A stretch of 64,000 nucleotides of DNA from LZORAL124-50-18 sp051208045 (GTDB taxonomy: Bacteria; Pseudomonadota; Gammaproteobacteria; Pseudomonadales; Oleiphilaceae): assembly GCA_051208045.1 (NCBI GenBank), contig JBPJFY010000001.1:930001-994000 (forward strand), read 5' to 3'. Each line of letters begins with the position of its first letter. Within the stretch, counting starts at the first letter, position 1. Made by a program: the position numbers and the translations under genes. This document shows, in pieces, positions 1 through 7,880 of the stretch. Under the pieces are notes generated by a model. The model worked only from the letters and a program-made list of their open reading frames with translations. It was not told the origin of the DNA and searched no databases.

Positions 1-698
1 TTGAAGATCGTGTTTTTGCTCTCAGCCGAGAGAGCGTTGCGTGTTCCCGGATGCTGTCCCGGGATCTGGAAGTAATAGGCTGCCTTGTCCTGATCCTGAG
101 GGTGGATGATGGAGAGGTAATGCGCGCCAATGAGTTCTGATTTTTTATAGCCCAGCAGCGCTTCCACTTTGCTGTTCAGAAACGAAAAGCATCCGCGTTG
201 GTCCAGCATGAACACAATGTCGGGTGAGCTGTTGACGATGTACCGATGAAGTTCTTCCGATCGTTTGAGGCGCTGCTGCATCTGTCGATGCGCATCTTCG
301 AGCTTCTTTTGTTTGAGTGCGCCTTGAATCGTCGCGATCAATTCTTCCGGATCATAGGGCTTTTTGAGGTAGTCATACGCTCCCCGGCGAAGGGCTTTGC
401 TCACGGCGGAAAACGAAGATTCCCCGCTTACTACGATCGTCGCCGTGTCGATCGCATTGATCGACATGAACTCCATGACTGCGTGGCCGTCTTTGTCCTG
501 CATATTCAGGTCAAGTAAAACGAGATCAAATTTCTGCTGCACCAGTTTTTTACAGGCGCTGTTGCCCCCGAGTGCGGAAGTCACAGTGTAGTGGTGACTG
601 TCCAGCAGGCGCTCCAGACTTTTAATCATCCGTATCTCATCGTCAACGATCAGAATATTGGCCTTCTCAGGCGTAATTTGTCGAGTTGATGCAGTCAT
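1..698 (-). CDS. Response regulator with PAS domain (partial, C-terminus beyond window)
   Basis: Reading leftward from an ATG at 698, the frame stays open to the window edge (about 232 residues). Residues 12-130 form a CheY-like receiver: acidic pair D19-D20, phospho-acceptor D63 in LLDLNM, and the conserved Lys in DYLKKP. A helical linker follows, then a PAS domain (HRYIVNSSPDIVFMLDQ and later GYKKSELIG). What lies beyond is not visible; GGDEF, EAL or histidine-kinase output are all common in this architecture. It starts 104 bp downstream of the HDOD histidine kinase on the same strand, so it is probably its cognate receiver in one operon. Confidence 0.85.
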   Translation of the reverse strand, partial: MTASTRQITPEKANILIVDDEIRMIKSLERLLDSHHYTVTSALGGNSACKKLVQQKFDLVLLDLNMQDKDGHAVMEFMSINAIDTATIVVSGESSFSAVSKALRRGAYDYLKKPYDPEELIATIQGALKQKKLEDAHRQMQQRLKRSEELHRYIVNSSPDIVFMLDQRGCFSFLNSKVEALLGYKKSELIGAHYLSIIHPQDQDKAAYYFQIPGQHPGTRNALSAESKNTIF

Positions 699-802
699 GG
701 TCTTGTGTAATTACTATCGTGTGCTTTATCTGAATGGGTTCACAGCTGTTTTCCTTAACGAGTCTCTGCTCTCTTTTTATTTACTTGTTATTGAATCCGG
801 AT

Positions 803-2917
803 TCACTGATCTCCTTGATCAGGAATCAGGATTTGAAATTCGGTGCCTTGCGTATTACTTCGGCAACTGATGCTGCCGTGCATCTGCCCTACAAGATTGC
901 GTGTGATGCTCAATCCCAGTCCAGAGTGCCCTTTCCCTTTGGTTGAAGTGACGGGCTTAAAAATATTGCGCATGATGTCTGAGGGGATGCCCGGTCCATC
1001 ATCTGCGATGATTATTTCGACGAAATCCCGGCCGTTCATGTTCACTGAGCCGGAGGTGCGAATACTGATGTTTCCGCCCGGGGAGAGTGCTTCCGTGGCG
1101 TTTTTCAGCAGATTGGTCAACACCTGTCTGAGTGCATTCCGGTTGGTCAGCTGCTGGTTAAGTTTATCGTCCAGAAAAAGCTTGCAGTTGAGGTCGCGCG
1201 TGTTGAACATGGAGCTTTCATACAGCTGAACTAATCCGCGAATCTCCGCGTTTAAGTCGACCCGGGCGTCCGATGGTGCATCTTGTTCCTGCCAATCTTT
1301 AAACCTTAGCAGGATTTGGCCGGTTCGCTCGATTTCTTCCCGAATGACCTGAATGTCGTTTTGCGCAGTGTGCGTCTGGTCCAGTTTTCCTGACAGTGCT
1401 TCGAGATAATTTCGGATGATGCTGAGGGGGTTGTTGGCCTCATGGATGATTTCACTGGCTTTGGCGTTGAACGTTTCGGTAAGGTTCGTGTCTGCGCGGG
1501 AAGATTCCCGGGATTGTTGCTTGAAGGCCTCAATCTGGCGTCCGGTTTGCGCAGCAAACATTCGTATCAAATCGTTCGAGCCTGATATGTTGTGTGCCGG
1601 TATGGAAGCCCCCATGACCAAGACGCCCTTGAGCTCATCTGCCAGCACAATAGGAACACACACAATGCTGGCAGATCCGGTAATTCGAATCAGCTGCCGG
1701 TCGATAACGGGCAGCGATTTGTCGAACAATTGTTGATCGCTGGAAAACAAAATTCGTCTGTTCAACGCAGAACTGGCGACCAGACTGCGCTCTGCCTGCA
1801 GTGTGATACTGAGCCTCGGCTCCGAAGAATCGCTTTCCGTTTCTTCGTGACGGAGTTGTTCCAGAGAGTTGTTGTTGTCGTTCAGCCAGAACACCAATGC
1901 GTTCTTGAAGCCAAACAAGAGTTCCGCTGACTGGCGGACCGACCGGATCAATGCCGGGGCATCACAGGCTTGCCCCATCAGATTTTGGGAGCTTTGCAGT
2001 AGACCGAGGTTGCGAACCCGCTCAGCGAGCATAATGCGCTTCTCATTATCGGAATCCAGGGATTCCTGCCCTTCCGGCTCCACACCGATGGATTGGGCAA
2101 TTTGGTCCACCTCAAGCTTGATCTGGTTCACGATTTCCGAGGTGAGGGAGGCGGTGAGGTCAAACAGTGCATCTGCCGCCTCCAGCGTCGGCATCGTTGA
2201 CAGGCTCTGATTATCGCTGAGCGCCGAAGCCAGATAGATGATTTTGACTAGATGCTGTGCATCGAGCACGTCATCCAGGTCAGCGTGGTGATAGCGAATT
2301 GCGTCAGCCGCAAAGTCAGAGAGGTGCCACTTCTCCGCCAGCCAGGCGCCGATTTCACAATGATTGGTTAAGAAAACTTCGTTTTCCAGCTCCACCTGGC
2401 GTTCTGTCTGCTCGTCACAGGTTTCGCAAATGGACAAAAAGTCTTCCGGATAATTGGTGTCGAGCACCAATTCGCCAATGTTGTGGAGCAGGCCGGTCAG
2501 GTAAGCTTCTTCCGGGTGTTCGTACCCGGTCAGTGTTGCCAGCGAACGCGCGATCATGGCGCAGCTGAGCGAATGACGCCACAGCGATTTTAAATAAGCA
2601 CTGTGCGCAGAATGAAAGCTGGAGAAAAATTGTTGCACCGACGCGGTAATGATGATGGTTTTCAGGGTGTCAATGCCCAAAAGGAGCAGGGCGCGTTCAA
2701 GCGACGTAATTTTCTGGCCGCGAGAATAAAAGGATGAGTTGGCCAACGAGATAACGCGACTGACGACCCCCGGATCTTTGCTGATGATGCCGGCAATATT
2801 CTGAAAATTGGCGTTCTCATCCTGACAAATGCGCAGCATTTCCACCAGCAGGTGCGGCAGGGTGGGGAGCTTGCCAATTTTTAACTCGTCAAAGACGGAT
2901 TGCGTGTGCCTGTTCAT
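803..2917 (-). CDS. HDOD-GAF-like histidine kinase
   Basis: 704 aa with three parts. Residues 14-215 are an HDOD domain, the catalytically dead relative of HD phosphohydrolases (TGLLHNIGEL around residue 145, where the HD doublet is HN). Residues about 310-465 look like a GAF sensor. Residues 475-700 form the kinase: H492 in IHEANNPLS (H box), N602/N606 in TNLLKNATEAL (N box), DDGPGIP at 639-645 (G1) and SGLGLS at 665-670 (G2). There is no transmembrane segment, so it is probably cytosolic. HDOD proteins act in signalling, often linked to c-di-GMP, twitching or the cell cycle; the role here is unknown. The receiver-PAS gene lies just downstream. Confidence 0.9.
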   Translation of the reverse strand: MNRHTQSVFDELKIGKLPTLPHLLVEMLRICQDENANFQNIAGIISKDPGVVSRVISLANSSFYSRGQKITSLERALLLLGIDTLKTIIITASVQQFFSSFHSAHSAYLKSLWRHSLSCAMIARSLATLTGYEHPEEAYLTGLLHNIGELVLDTNYPEDFLSICETCDEQTERQVELENEVFLTNHCEIGAWLAEKWHLSDFAADAIRYHHADLDDVLDAQHLVKIIYLASALSDNQSLSTMPTLEAADALFDLTASLTSEIVNQIKLEVDQIAQSIGVEPEGQESLDSDNEKRIMLAERVRNLGLLQSSQNLMGQACDAPALIRSVRQSAELLFGFKNALVFWLNDNNNSLEQLRHEETESDSSEPRLSITLQAERSLVASSALNRRILFSSDQQLFDKSLPVIDRQLIRITGSASIVCVPIVLADELKGVLVMGASIPAHNISGSNDLIRMFAAQTGRQIEAFKQQSRESSRADTNLTETFNAKASEIIHEANNPLSIIRNYLEALSGKLDQTHTAQNDIQVIREEIERTGQILLRFKDWQEQDAPSDARVDLNAEIRGLVQLYESSMFNTRDLNCKLFLDDKLNQQLTNRNALRQVLTNLLKNATEALSPGGNISIRTSGSVNMNGRDFVEIIIADDGPGIPSDIMRNIFKPVTSTKGKGHSGLGLSITRNLVGQMHGSISCRSNTQGTEFQILIPDQGDQ

Positions 2918-3255
2918 GTCGTGGCTGTGCCGGAGGAGCGGTTGGGGCGTGGAGAACGCGCGTTATTCATTTATGCATAATTAAGTATAGCTAAAATAAA
3001 GTGAACAGCATGTGCAAAAATATGCGAATCTCGATTAATACTAGATAATAATCTTTAAAAATTAAAGGGTTGTTTCACTTATTTTAAGTGATTTTTGAGA
3101 ACTGGTCCTAACTTTTGAACATTGCGATGTCAAGGAAATAGTCCCGTTTTTACGATAAAAAATGGTGACCTATTGTTCATTAATCAATTGTTTCTCCAGA
3201 TTATGTCGTTACAATATCGTGTCAACAATCATTGTGAGAAGCGTAGAGAGCGTGC
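2918..3255. other. AT-rich divergent intergenic region
   Basis: 338 bp without a convincing gene, clearly richer in A+T than its surroundings. It separates the divergent HDOD kinase and ParA-like ATPase genes and must hold both promoters. The only specific element I can propose is the promoter at 3188-3215. Confidence 0.6.
3188..3215 (+). promoter_or_regulatory. Putative sigma-70 promoter of the ParA-like gene
   Basis: TTGTTT (3188-3193) and TACAAT (3210-3215) are separated by 16 bp. The -10 matches the consensus at five of six positions and the -35 is weaker. Transcription would begin near 3222, giving a short leader before the ATG at 3256. Based on consensus matching only. Confidence 0.35.
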
Positions 3256-4710
3256 ATGTCATTTTCCGCCAGTCCCCAGCCACAGCCTAAGCCACAACAT
3301 CCCATTATAAAAAGAATTCCCAAAACCATCGCGGTCACCAGTGGTAAGGGCGGTGTCGGAAAGACCAATGTGGCGGTGAACACAGCCATCGCACTGGCAC
3401 GTAAAGGGGCCAAAGTGTGCATCTTTGATGCAGATACCAGCCTAGCCAATGTCAATATCCTCCTGGGATTGCATCCTCAGTTTACCCTGGAGCATTTGTA
3501 CCGCGGAGAAAAGACCATCCGGGACATTATTCTGTCAGGCCCCCACGGAGTCGATGTGGTTCCCGGTGCCGCCGGATTTACTGACTGCCTGACCCTGGAT
3601 GCACGTCAGCAGCGTATTCTGGTCAGCGGTATCGGCTCGTTAGAACTGGATTATGATTATCTCATTATTGACACGGCCGCCGGTATCTCGACGAATGTGC
3701 TGCACTTTGTTGCTTCTGCTCAACTGGCGACCGTGGTCATTACGCCGGAGCCTACATCGTTGACCGACGCCTTTTCATTGTTAAAAGTGATGCATCGCAA
3801 GGGTTACAAGCGACGTATTTATGTCGTGGTGAATATGGTTTCGGATGCCAAACGGGCCAAGCTCATCTTTGGGCGGTTTCAGGCGGCGGTCAAGAAGTAC
3901 CTGGGAATGGAGATTTCCTATCTTGCTACCATTGGGTTGGACGAATCGGTCAGAAACGCGGTGACTTTACAGCGTCCAGTGGCGTTGGAACCCCCCTCAC
4001 ACAAGGTGTGTGGTCACTTCTTTCAGCTGGCGGAAGCTTACCAGCATACCTTTCAGGTTGACCGTGTGCCACGGGTTTCGTTTGCGCGCTATTGGGAAAA
4101 GCTGGCTGAGCGAGGCGCAAAGAAGAAGAGTGCGCCGGCCTCACCAGCGGTTGAGCGAAAGAGTGAATCCCGTGAGGAGCGCTCCTCGATTACCAGCGAC
4201 AACGCTGCCAGACACAATACGTCCGGACACAACACCGCCAATCCCATCATTGTCAGCTCCAATACGCAGGACTGGGATGCATTTCGTCAAAACCTCAATG
4301 CCTTCCTGGCAAGCCCGAACACGTCTGTGGAACAAGTGGTTTCAGTCATGGTCGCCTGTGTCGGGCGGTTTGGTGACCAGCTGGGGGCTTCTGCGTGTGA
4401 CATCATGCACCTGATGATGCAGTCGATTCACCCCCGAGATTTTGCTCCGGAACACCGTGATATGATTGTTCAGGATCTGGAGCGGCTGATCGGGCGTTTT
4501 GCTCTTCGTGGCATTGATCGGCCTGCCGGACGTCACGCTGGCGCTCAATCGGCAGAACAATCTGTCACGGTACCGCCTGCGCTTCGTCAACAGACGGCTC
4601 GACAGGGGGAAGCGCAGCAACTCAAACCCGTCCCGGGAGAAGCCGGGACGGTGGGAAGCCTGCTGGAGTCCATTCGATATGCTTCTTTGGTACGCTCTGA
4701 GCGTGGTTGA
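3256..4710 (+). CDS. MinD/FlhG-like ParA-family ATPase with C-terminal extension
   Basis: 484 aa. Residues 22-270 are a MinD/ParA P-loop ATPase: deviant Walker A SGKGGVGKT (29-37), the DADTSLANVN stretch (58-67) typical of the MinD/FlhG branch, and IIDTAAGIS (137-145) as Walker B. FlhG/FleN and MinD use ATP-driven dimerisation to place flagella or division proteins. The last 200 residues are a low-complexity Ser/Ala/Arg linker followed by a helical domain that I do not recognise and that FlhG and MinD lack. No flagellar, min or chromosome-partition gene is nearby, so it is called an orphan positioning-type ATPase. The start has only a weak purine-rich ribosome site. Confidence 0.82.
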   Translation: MSFSASPQPQPKPQHPIIKRIPKTIAVTSGKGGVGKTNVAVNTAIALARKGAKVCIFDADTSLANVNILLGLHPQFTLEHLYRGEKTIRDIILSGPHGVDVVPGAAGFTDCLTLDARQQRILVSGIGSLELDYDYLIIDTAAGISTNVLHFVASAQLATVVITPEPTSLTDAFSLLKVMHRKGYKRRIYVVVNMVSDAKRAKLIFGRFQAAVKKYLGMEISYLATIGLDESVRNAVTLQRPVALEPPSHKVCGHFFQLAEAYQHTFQVDRVPRVSFARYWEKLAERGAKKKSAPASPAVERKSESREERSSITSDNAARHNTSGHNTANPIIVSSNTQDWDAFRQNLNAFLASPNTSVEQVVSVMVACVGRFGDQLGASACDIMHLMMQSIHPRDFAPEHRDMIVQDLERLIGRFALRGIDRPAGRHAGAQSAEQSVTVPPALRQQTARQGEAQQLKPVPGEAGTVGSLLESIRYASLVRSERG

Positions 4711-4779
4711 TTTGTTTTATTTCCAGTCAACCATGCTATCATCCCTTCCTGAGCATGCGGAGCGCATTCTGTCGTTATC

Positions 4780-4819
4780 GATGTATGGATGTATAGAAGA
4801 ATAGATGTATAGATGTCAC
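4780..4819 (+). repeat. Five tandem 8-bp units upstream of the hydrolase
   Basis: Consecutive octamers read GATGTATG, GATGTATA, GAAGAATA, GATGTATA and GATGTCAC; three are near identical and two degenerate. They end just before the ribosome-binding site of the hydrolase at 4836. The unit is not a multiple of three and lies in the untranslated leader, so a change in copy number would alter leader length but no protein. Confidence 0.6.
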
Positions 4820-4835
4820 CAGTCAGGGAGGACGT

Positions 4836-5699
4836 ATGCCCATGAAACACTGCACTTTTCGTAGTCTTGGGGATCTTCTGGTGGCAAAACTGTTCTTGCC
4901 GGAAACCCTGCCAGTTACACCCTTACCCTGCATTATTGTGGCGCATGGCGCTATTGATCGAAAAGAAAACTTTTTTGAATTGGCACATTATTTTGTTTCG
5001 CGCGGGTTTGCCGCGCTGGTGCTGGACATGCATGGTCATGGCGAAAGCGAGGGGCCTCGCTATCACGTGCGAATGGATCAGTGGGTGTCGGACCTTAAAG
5101 CTGCGCTGGATTTTGTGGCTTCGCAGAACGCGCTGGATGCAGAGCGAACTGGTATCTTCGGATTTTCGTCCGGAGGGACAGCAGCACTGGAGCTTGCAGT
5201 GAAAGATCAGCGGGCGAAAGCGCTGGTCACCCTCGATGCGACGGTACGTACTGTGGTCAACCCGTTTGAAGCCGCAGGATTTCGATTCTTTTCCGCCCTT
5301 GGCCGTCTCAAACGAAAATGGCTGGGGCGCGACCTGCACCTGCCATTGTATCGTATTGCCATTCAGACCAAAGTGACCTGTGACCCCGATGTTCATGACG
5401 CCTTCGTGCAGGACGACTACCTGAAGGCAGGCTATTCGCGATACCCTCTGCCGGGCGCACTTGAGAGCCTGGTGATCAATACCCTTGCGCGTGTACCTGA
5501 AGTTCGATGTCCCGTCTGTGTCATTCACGGGGAGGAGGATCAAATTGATTCCCCGGAATCCGCACGCCTGCTCTACGACCAGCTTACCTGCTCCAAAGCA
5601 TTGCACATTATTCCCGGGAATGGGCATGTAGGCCATATGGATTTCGGAAAGCAGAAAGTGATGACGTTGGCGGCAGATTGGTTCGTTCAGCACCTTTGA
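4836..5699 (+). CDS. Alpha/beta hydrolase (dienelactone hydrolase-like)
   Basis: 287 aa, cytosolic, no signal peptide. The fold is shown by an HG oxyanion motif (H37-G38), the nucleophile elbow GFSSG with S111, a probable acid in GEEDQIDS (D235 or D238) and a C-terminal His in GNGHVGH (H264 or H267). LDMHGHGESEG at 63-73 is typical of the esterase/lysophospholipase group. Substrate cannot be predicted. GGGAGG-type purines (cagggagg) sit about 8 bp before the ATG. It is followed by a strong terminator, so it ends its own transcript; 125 bp separate it from the ATPase gene upstream. Confidence 0.85.
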   Translation: MPMKHCTFRSLGDLLVAKLFLPETLPVTPLPCIIVAHGAIDRKENFFELAHYFVSRGFAALVLDMHGHGESEGPRYHVRMDQWVSDLKAALDFVASQNALDAERTGIFGFSSGGTAALELAVKDQRAKALVTLDATVRTVVNPFEAAGFRFFSALGRLKRKWLGRDLHLPLYRIAIQTKVTCDPDVHDAFVQDDYLKAGYSRYPLPGALESLVINTLARVPEVRCPVCVIHGEEDQIDSPESARLLYDQLTCSKALHIIPGNGHVGHMDFGKQKVMTLAADWFVQHL

Positions 5700-5746
5700 T
5701 GGAGTGAAGTAATTACTCTATTGTGCCGTTGATGCTTGGCGTTACG

Positions 5747-5774
5747 AAAACGATTGTTTGACAATCGTTTTTTT
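5747..5774 (+). terminator. Rho-independent terminator after the hydrolase
   Basis: The arms AAAACGATTGT and ACAATCGTTTT pair perfectly (11 bp) around a 3-nt loop, and the right arm runs into seven T residues. It lies 47 bp after the hydrolase stop codon. Confidence 0.85.
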
Positions 5775-5875
5775 CAGCGAAACTTCAGGCCAAAAAAGTG
5801 AGAACCAGCTCTCGTTAATCCTCTCTTCGTGTTTTCTTTGCCTGCCAAATGCGGAATTTTTCACATTTATTTGTG

Positions 5876-5893
5876 TTACTTACGGTAAAGTAA
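5876..5893. promoter_or_regulatory. Inverted repeat upstream of acyl-CoA reductase
   Basis: TTACTT and AAGTAA are perfect inverted 6-bp arms around a 6-bp spacer, in the AT-rich region about 165 bp before the reductase start. The size fits a dimeric repressor site, but no regulator can be named. Confidence 0.3.
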
Positions 5894-6058
5894 TGTAACT
5901 GTTCATAATAATAACAAATTCAATTTCCACATCCATGATCACTCAACAGTGACCGTTTCCGGGAAATACGATGGCGTAAGCTGATCTTATCCTCGGTGGC
6001 TCTTTGCACGGCACTGGATTGCACACGACAAAACTCATAAACGGTTTGGGGCAGGCAG

Positions 6059-7609
6059 ATGAATAAAAAGCACCAGCATGGCACAAAGGCGGGAGATGAC
6101 TCCATTGTACGAAAGCAGTTGGCGGGAAAACGCCTCCTGATCACCGGGACCACCGGGTTTCTCGGTAAGGTGCTGCTGGAAAAAATCCTTCGAGACCTTC
6201 CGGAAATCGAAGCGGTCTATTTGCTGATTCGTGGCAGTACGAAATATCCGTCTGCGCGAGATCGATTTATCAACGAAATTGCCTGCTCCTCGATCTTCGA
6301 AACGCTCAAAGTGGACGATCCTGCGGCGTTTGATGCGTTGTGTGACCAAAAAGTACGCTTCGTCACGGGTGAGGTGACAGAGCCTTGCTTTGGCATGGAA
6401 GAAAATGCCTTCAGAGCGTTGGCTAAAAATGTGGATGTGGTGGTTAATTCTGCGGCAAGCGTGAATTTTCGTGAGGAACTGGATAAAGCGCTGACCATCA
6501 ACGCACTCTGCCTTCACAATCTGGCAGATTTCTCCGAAGCTGCCGGGGATATTCCGGTGCTTCAAGTATCTACCTGTTATGTGAACGGGTTTAACGCCGG
6601 GCCGATCTATGAGCAGAATATCCATCCGGCAGGCGCAGACATCCCTCAGCATGCGGCGGGCTTTTATGATGTTGCCTCGGTGATTGCCACGCTTGATCAG
6701 AAAATTGACGCGTTAAAGCAGAAATACACCGGGGAGCAGCTCAAAGAGCAATTGATTGATCTCGGCATCAGAGAGGCAAACCGCTACGGCTGGAATGATA
6801 CCTATACCTTTACCAAATGGATGGGGGAGCAGATTCTTTTGAAACGGCTGCAGGGAAAATCTCTGACGATTCTGCGCCCTTCCATTGTAGAAAGCACGTT
6901 GACGGAACCGGCAGCCGGCTGGATAGAAGGCGTAAAGGTGGCGGATGCCATCATCATGGCCTATGCGCGGGGAAAAGTATCTTTGTTTCCGGGCAGGCCA
7001 GAGGGCGTACTGGATATTATTCCGGCGGATCTGGTGGCCAATAGTATCATCCTGGGATTGGCCGAGCTTTTTTACGTTCCGCGTCGCCATAAAATCTACC
7101 ACTGTTGCAGCGGTGGCTCCAATCCCGTGACATTAAAAGCGTTCCGCGACCATGTGCAGGCAGAGGCCCAGGAAAACTGGCACAAGTATGATCGCCTGTT
7201 TTATGAGCGATGCACAAAGCCCTTTGTGTTTGTGAACAAGCACCTGTTTGCATCGGGGATGAAAATGCTGAAATCGTTGTTGACGATGAAGTACCGGTTA
7301 CAGGGACGGTCTCTGGATTATGGCGAAAAGCCAAAAGAGCTGCAGAACATTGAAACGGCCATCAATCTGTCGACGGTCTTCTCCTTCTACACGGCAGCGA
7401 ACTATGTGTTTCAAAACCAGAGTTTGCGGGATCTCGCCAGTCGCATGAATGAGAAATCGACCTTCCCTGTGGACGCGCGCGCGATCGATTGGGCAATTTA
7501 CGTGCGGGCCATTCATATACCCGGTCTGAACCGGTACGCGCTGCATGATCGCAAAATTTACAGCCTTAAGGCGAAAAAGCAGGCGATGAAAGCGAGTAAA
7601 GCCGCCTAA
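6059..7609 (+). CDS. Fatty acyl-CoA reductase (alcohol-forming, wax-ester type)
   Basis: 516 aa. It reduces long-chain fatty acyl-CoA (or the aldehyde) to fatty alcohol with NADPH, the first step of wax-ester formation. The N-terminus is a Rossmann domain with TGTTGFLGKV (G30, G33, G36), followed by the short-chain dehydrogenase active site YTFTK (Y249, K253) and the C-terminal sterile domain. Phrases such as SAASVNFREELDKAL, STCYVNG and LFPG are shared, from memory, with the about 513-aa Marinobacter/Hahella reductase, and length agrees. No wax synthase/DGAT gene is in the window. A terminator follows 18 bp after the stop. The start is preceded by GGGGCAGG. Confidence 0.92.
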   Translation: MNKKHQHGTKAGDDSIVRKQLAGKRLLITGTTGFLGKVLLEKILRDLPEIEAVYLLIRGSTKYPSARDRFINEIACSSIFETLKVDDPAAFDALCDQKVRFVTGEVTEPCFGMEENAFRALAKNVDVVVNSAASVNFREELDKALTINALCLHNLADFSEAAGDIPVLQVSTCYVNGFNAGPIYEQNIHPAGADIPQHAAGFYDVASVIATLDQKIDALKQKYTGEQLKEQLIDLGIREANRYGWNDTYTFTKWMGEQILLKRLQGKSLTILRPSIVESTLTEPAAGWIEGVKVADAIIMAYARGKVSLFPGRPEGVLDIIPADLVANSIILGLAELFYVPRRHKIYHCCSGGSNPVTLKAFRDHVQAEAQENWHKYDRLFYERCTKPFVFVNKHLFASGMKMLKSLLTMKYRLQGRSLDYGEKPKELQNIETAINLSTVFSFYTAANYVFQNQSLRDLASRMNEKSTFPVDARAIDWAIYVRAIHIPGLNRYALHDRKIYSLKAKKQAMKASKAA

Positions 7610-7627
7610 AGCGAGATCATCTTTTCC

Positions 7628-7655
7628 AAGGCACCTGCGGGTGCCTTTTTATTTT
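7628..7655 (+). terminator. Rho-independent terminator after acyl-CoA reductase
   Basis: Perfect 8-bp arms AAGGCACC and GGTGCCTT around a 4-nt TGCG loop, followed by a T-rich run. Placed 18 bp after the reductase stop codon. Confidence 0.88.
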
Positions 7656-7755
7656 CTAACGCATTGAATTAACAACGTTTGTGCGCTACGGTTGATGGGT
7701 GGACAAGGCGCGTCATGGCGATATTCTGGTGTTGGGCCACGCAAACCCGCCAAAA

Positions 7756-7776
7756 GTCTAAGTAGACGTATGTCTA
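7756..7776. promoter_or_regulatory. Nested inverted repeats upstream of acs (putative activator site)
   Basis: GTCTA occurs at 7756-7760 and 7772-7776, with its complement TAGAC at 7763-7767 between them. This makes two overlapping palindromes, with 2-bp and 4-bp spacers. They end 7 bp before a putative -35 box, so their centres lie near -50 and -58 from the inferred start, a usual activator position. The LuxR-type regulator encoded just after acs is the obvious candidate; that link is inference. Confidence 0.45.
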
Positions 7777-7783
7777 ATTCTAT

Positions 7784-7812
7784 TTGCAGTCACTTCACGG
7801 TAGAAATAGAAC
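7784..7812 (+). promoter_or_regulatory. Putative acs promoter
   Basis: TTGCAG (7784-7789) and TAGAAC (7807-7812) are 17 bp apart. The -10 is weak (four of six), as expected for a promoter needing an activator. A start near 7819 would leave a leader of about 60 nt before the ATG at 7881. Confidence 0.35.
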
Positions 7813-7880
7813 TATCAGACGCGCGTACCAATCATATTGAGCCATAAAAATAACGTGGTTTGCATCAAGGGGAATGTAGC

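Larger units (their letters stand above)
5700..6058. other. Intergenic region between hydrolase and acyl-CoA reductase
   Basis: 359 bp without a supported gene. It contains the terminator at 5747-5774, the inverted repeat at 5876-5893 and AT-rich sequence that should include the promoter of the reductase gene. I see no other defined element. Confidence 0.5.

Noticed and set aside
3256..4710. Naming the ATPase flhG or minD
   Set aside because: No flagellar or min neighbours, and the long C-terminal extension does not fit either protein.
6009..6035. Possible sigma-54 promoter before the acyl-CoA reductase (GGCAC ... TTGCA)
   Set aside because: The GG and GC elements are one base too close (11 instead of 12), and no activator site or sigma-54 regulator is nearby.
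7860..7880. Upstream ATG at 7860 as the acs start
   Set aside because: The added residues are not family-like and the ATG at 7881 has the better ribosome site.
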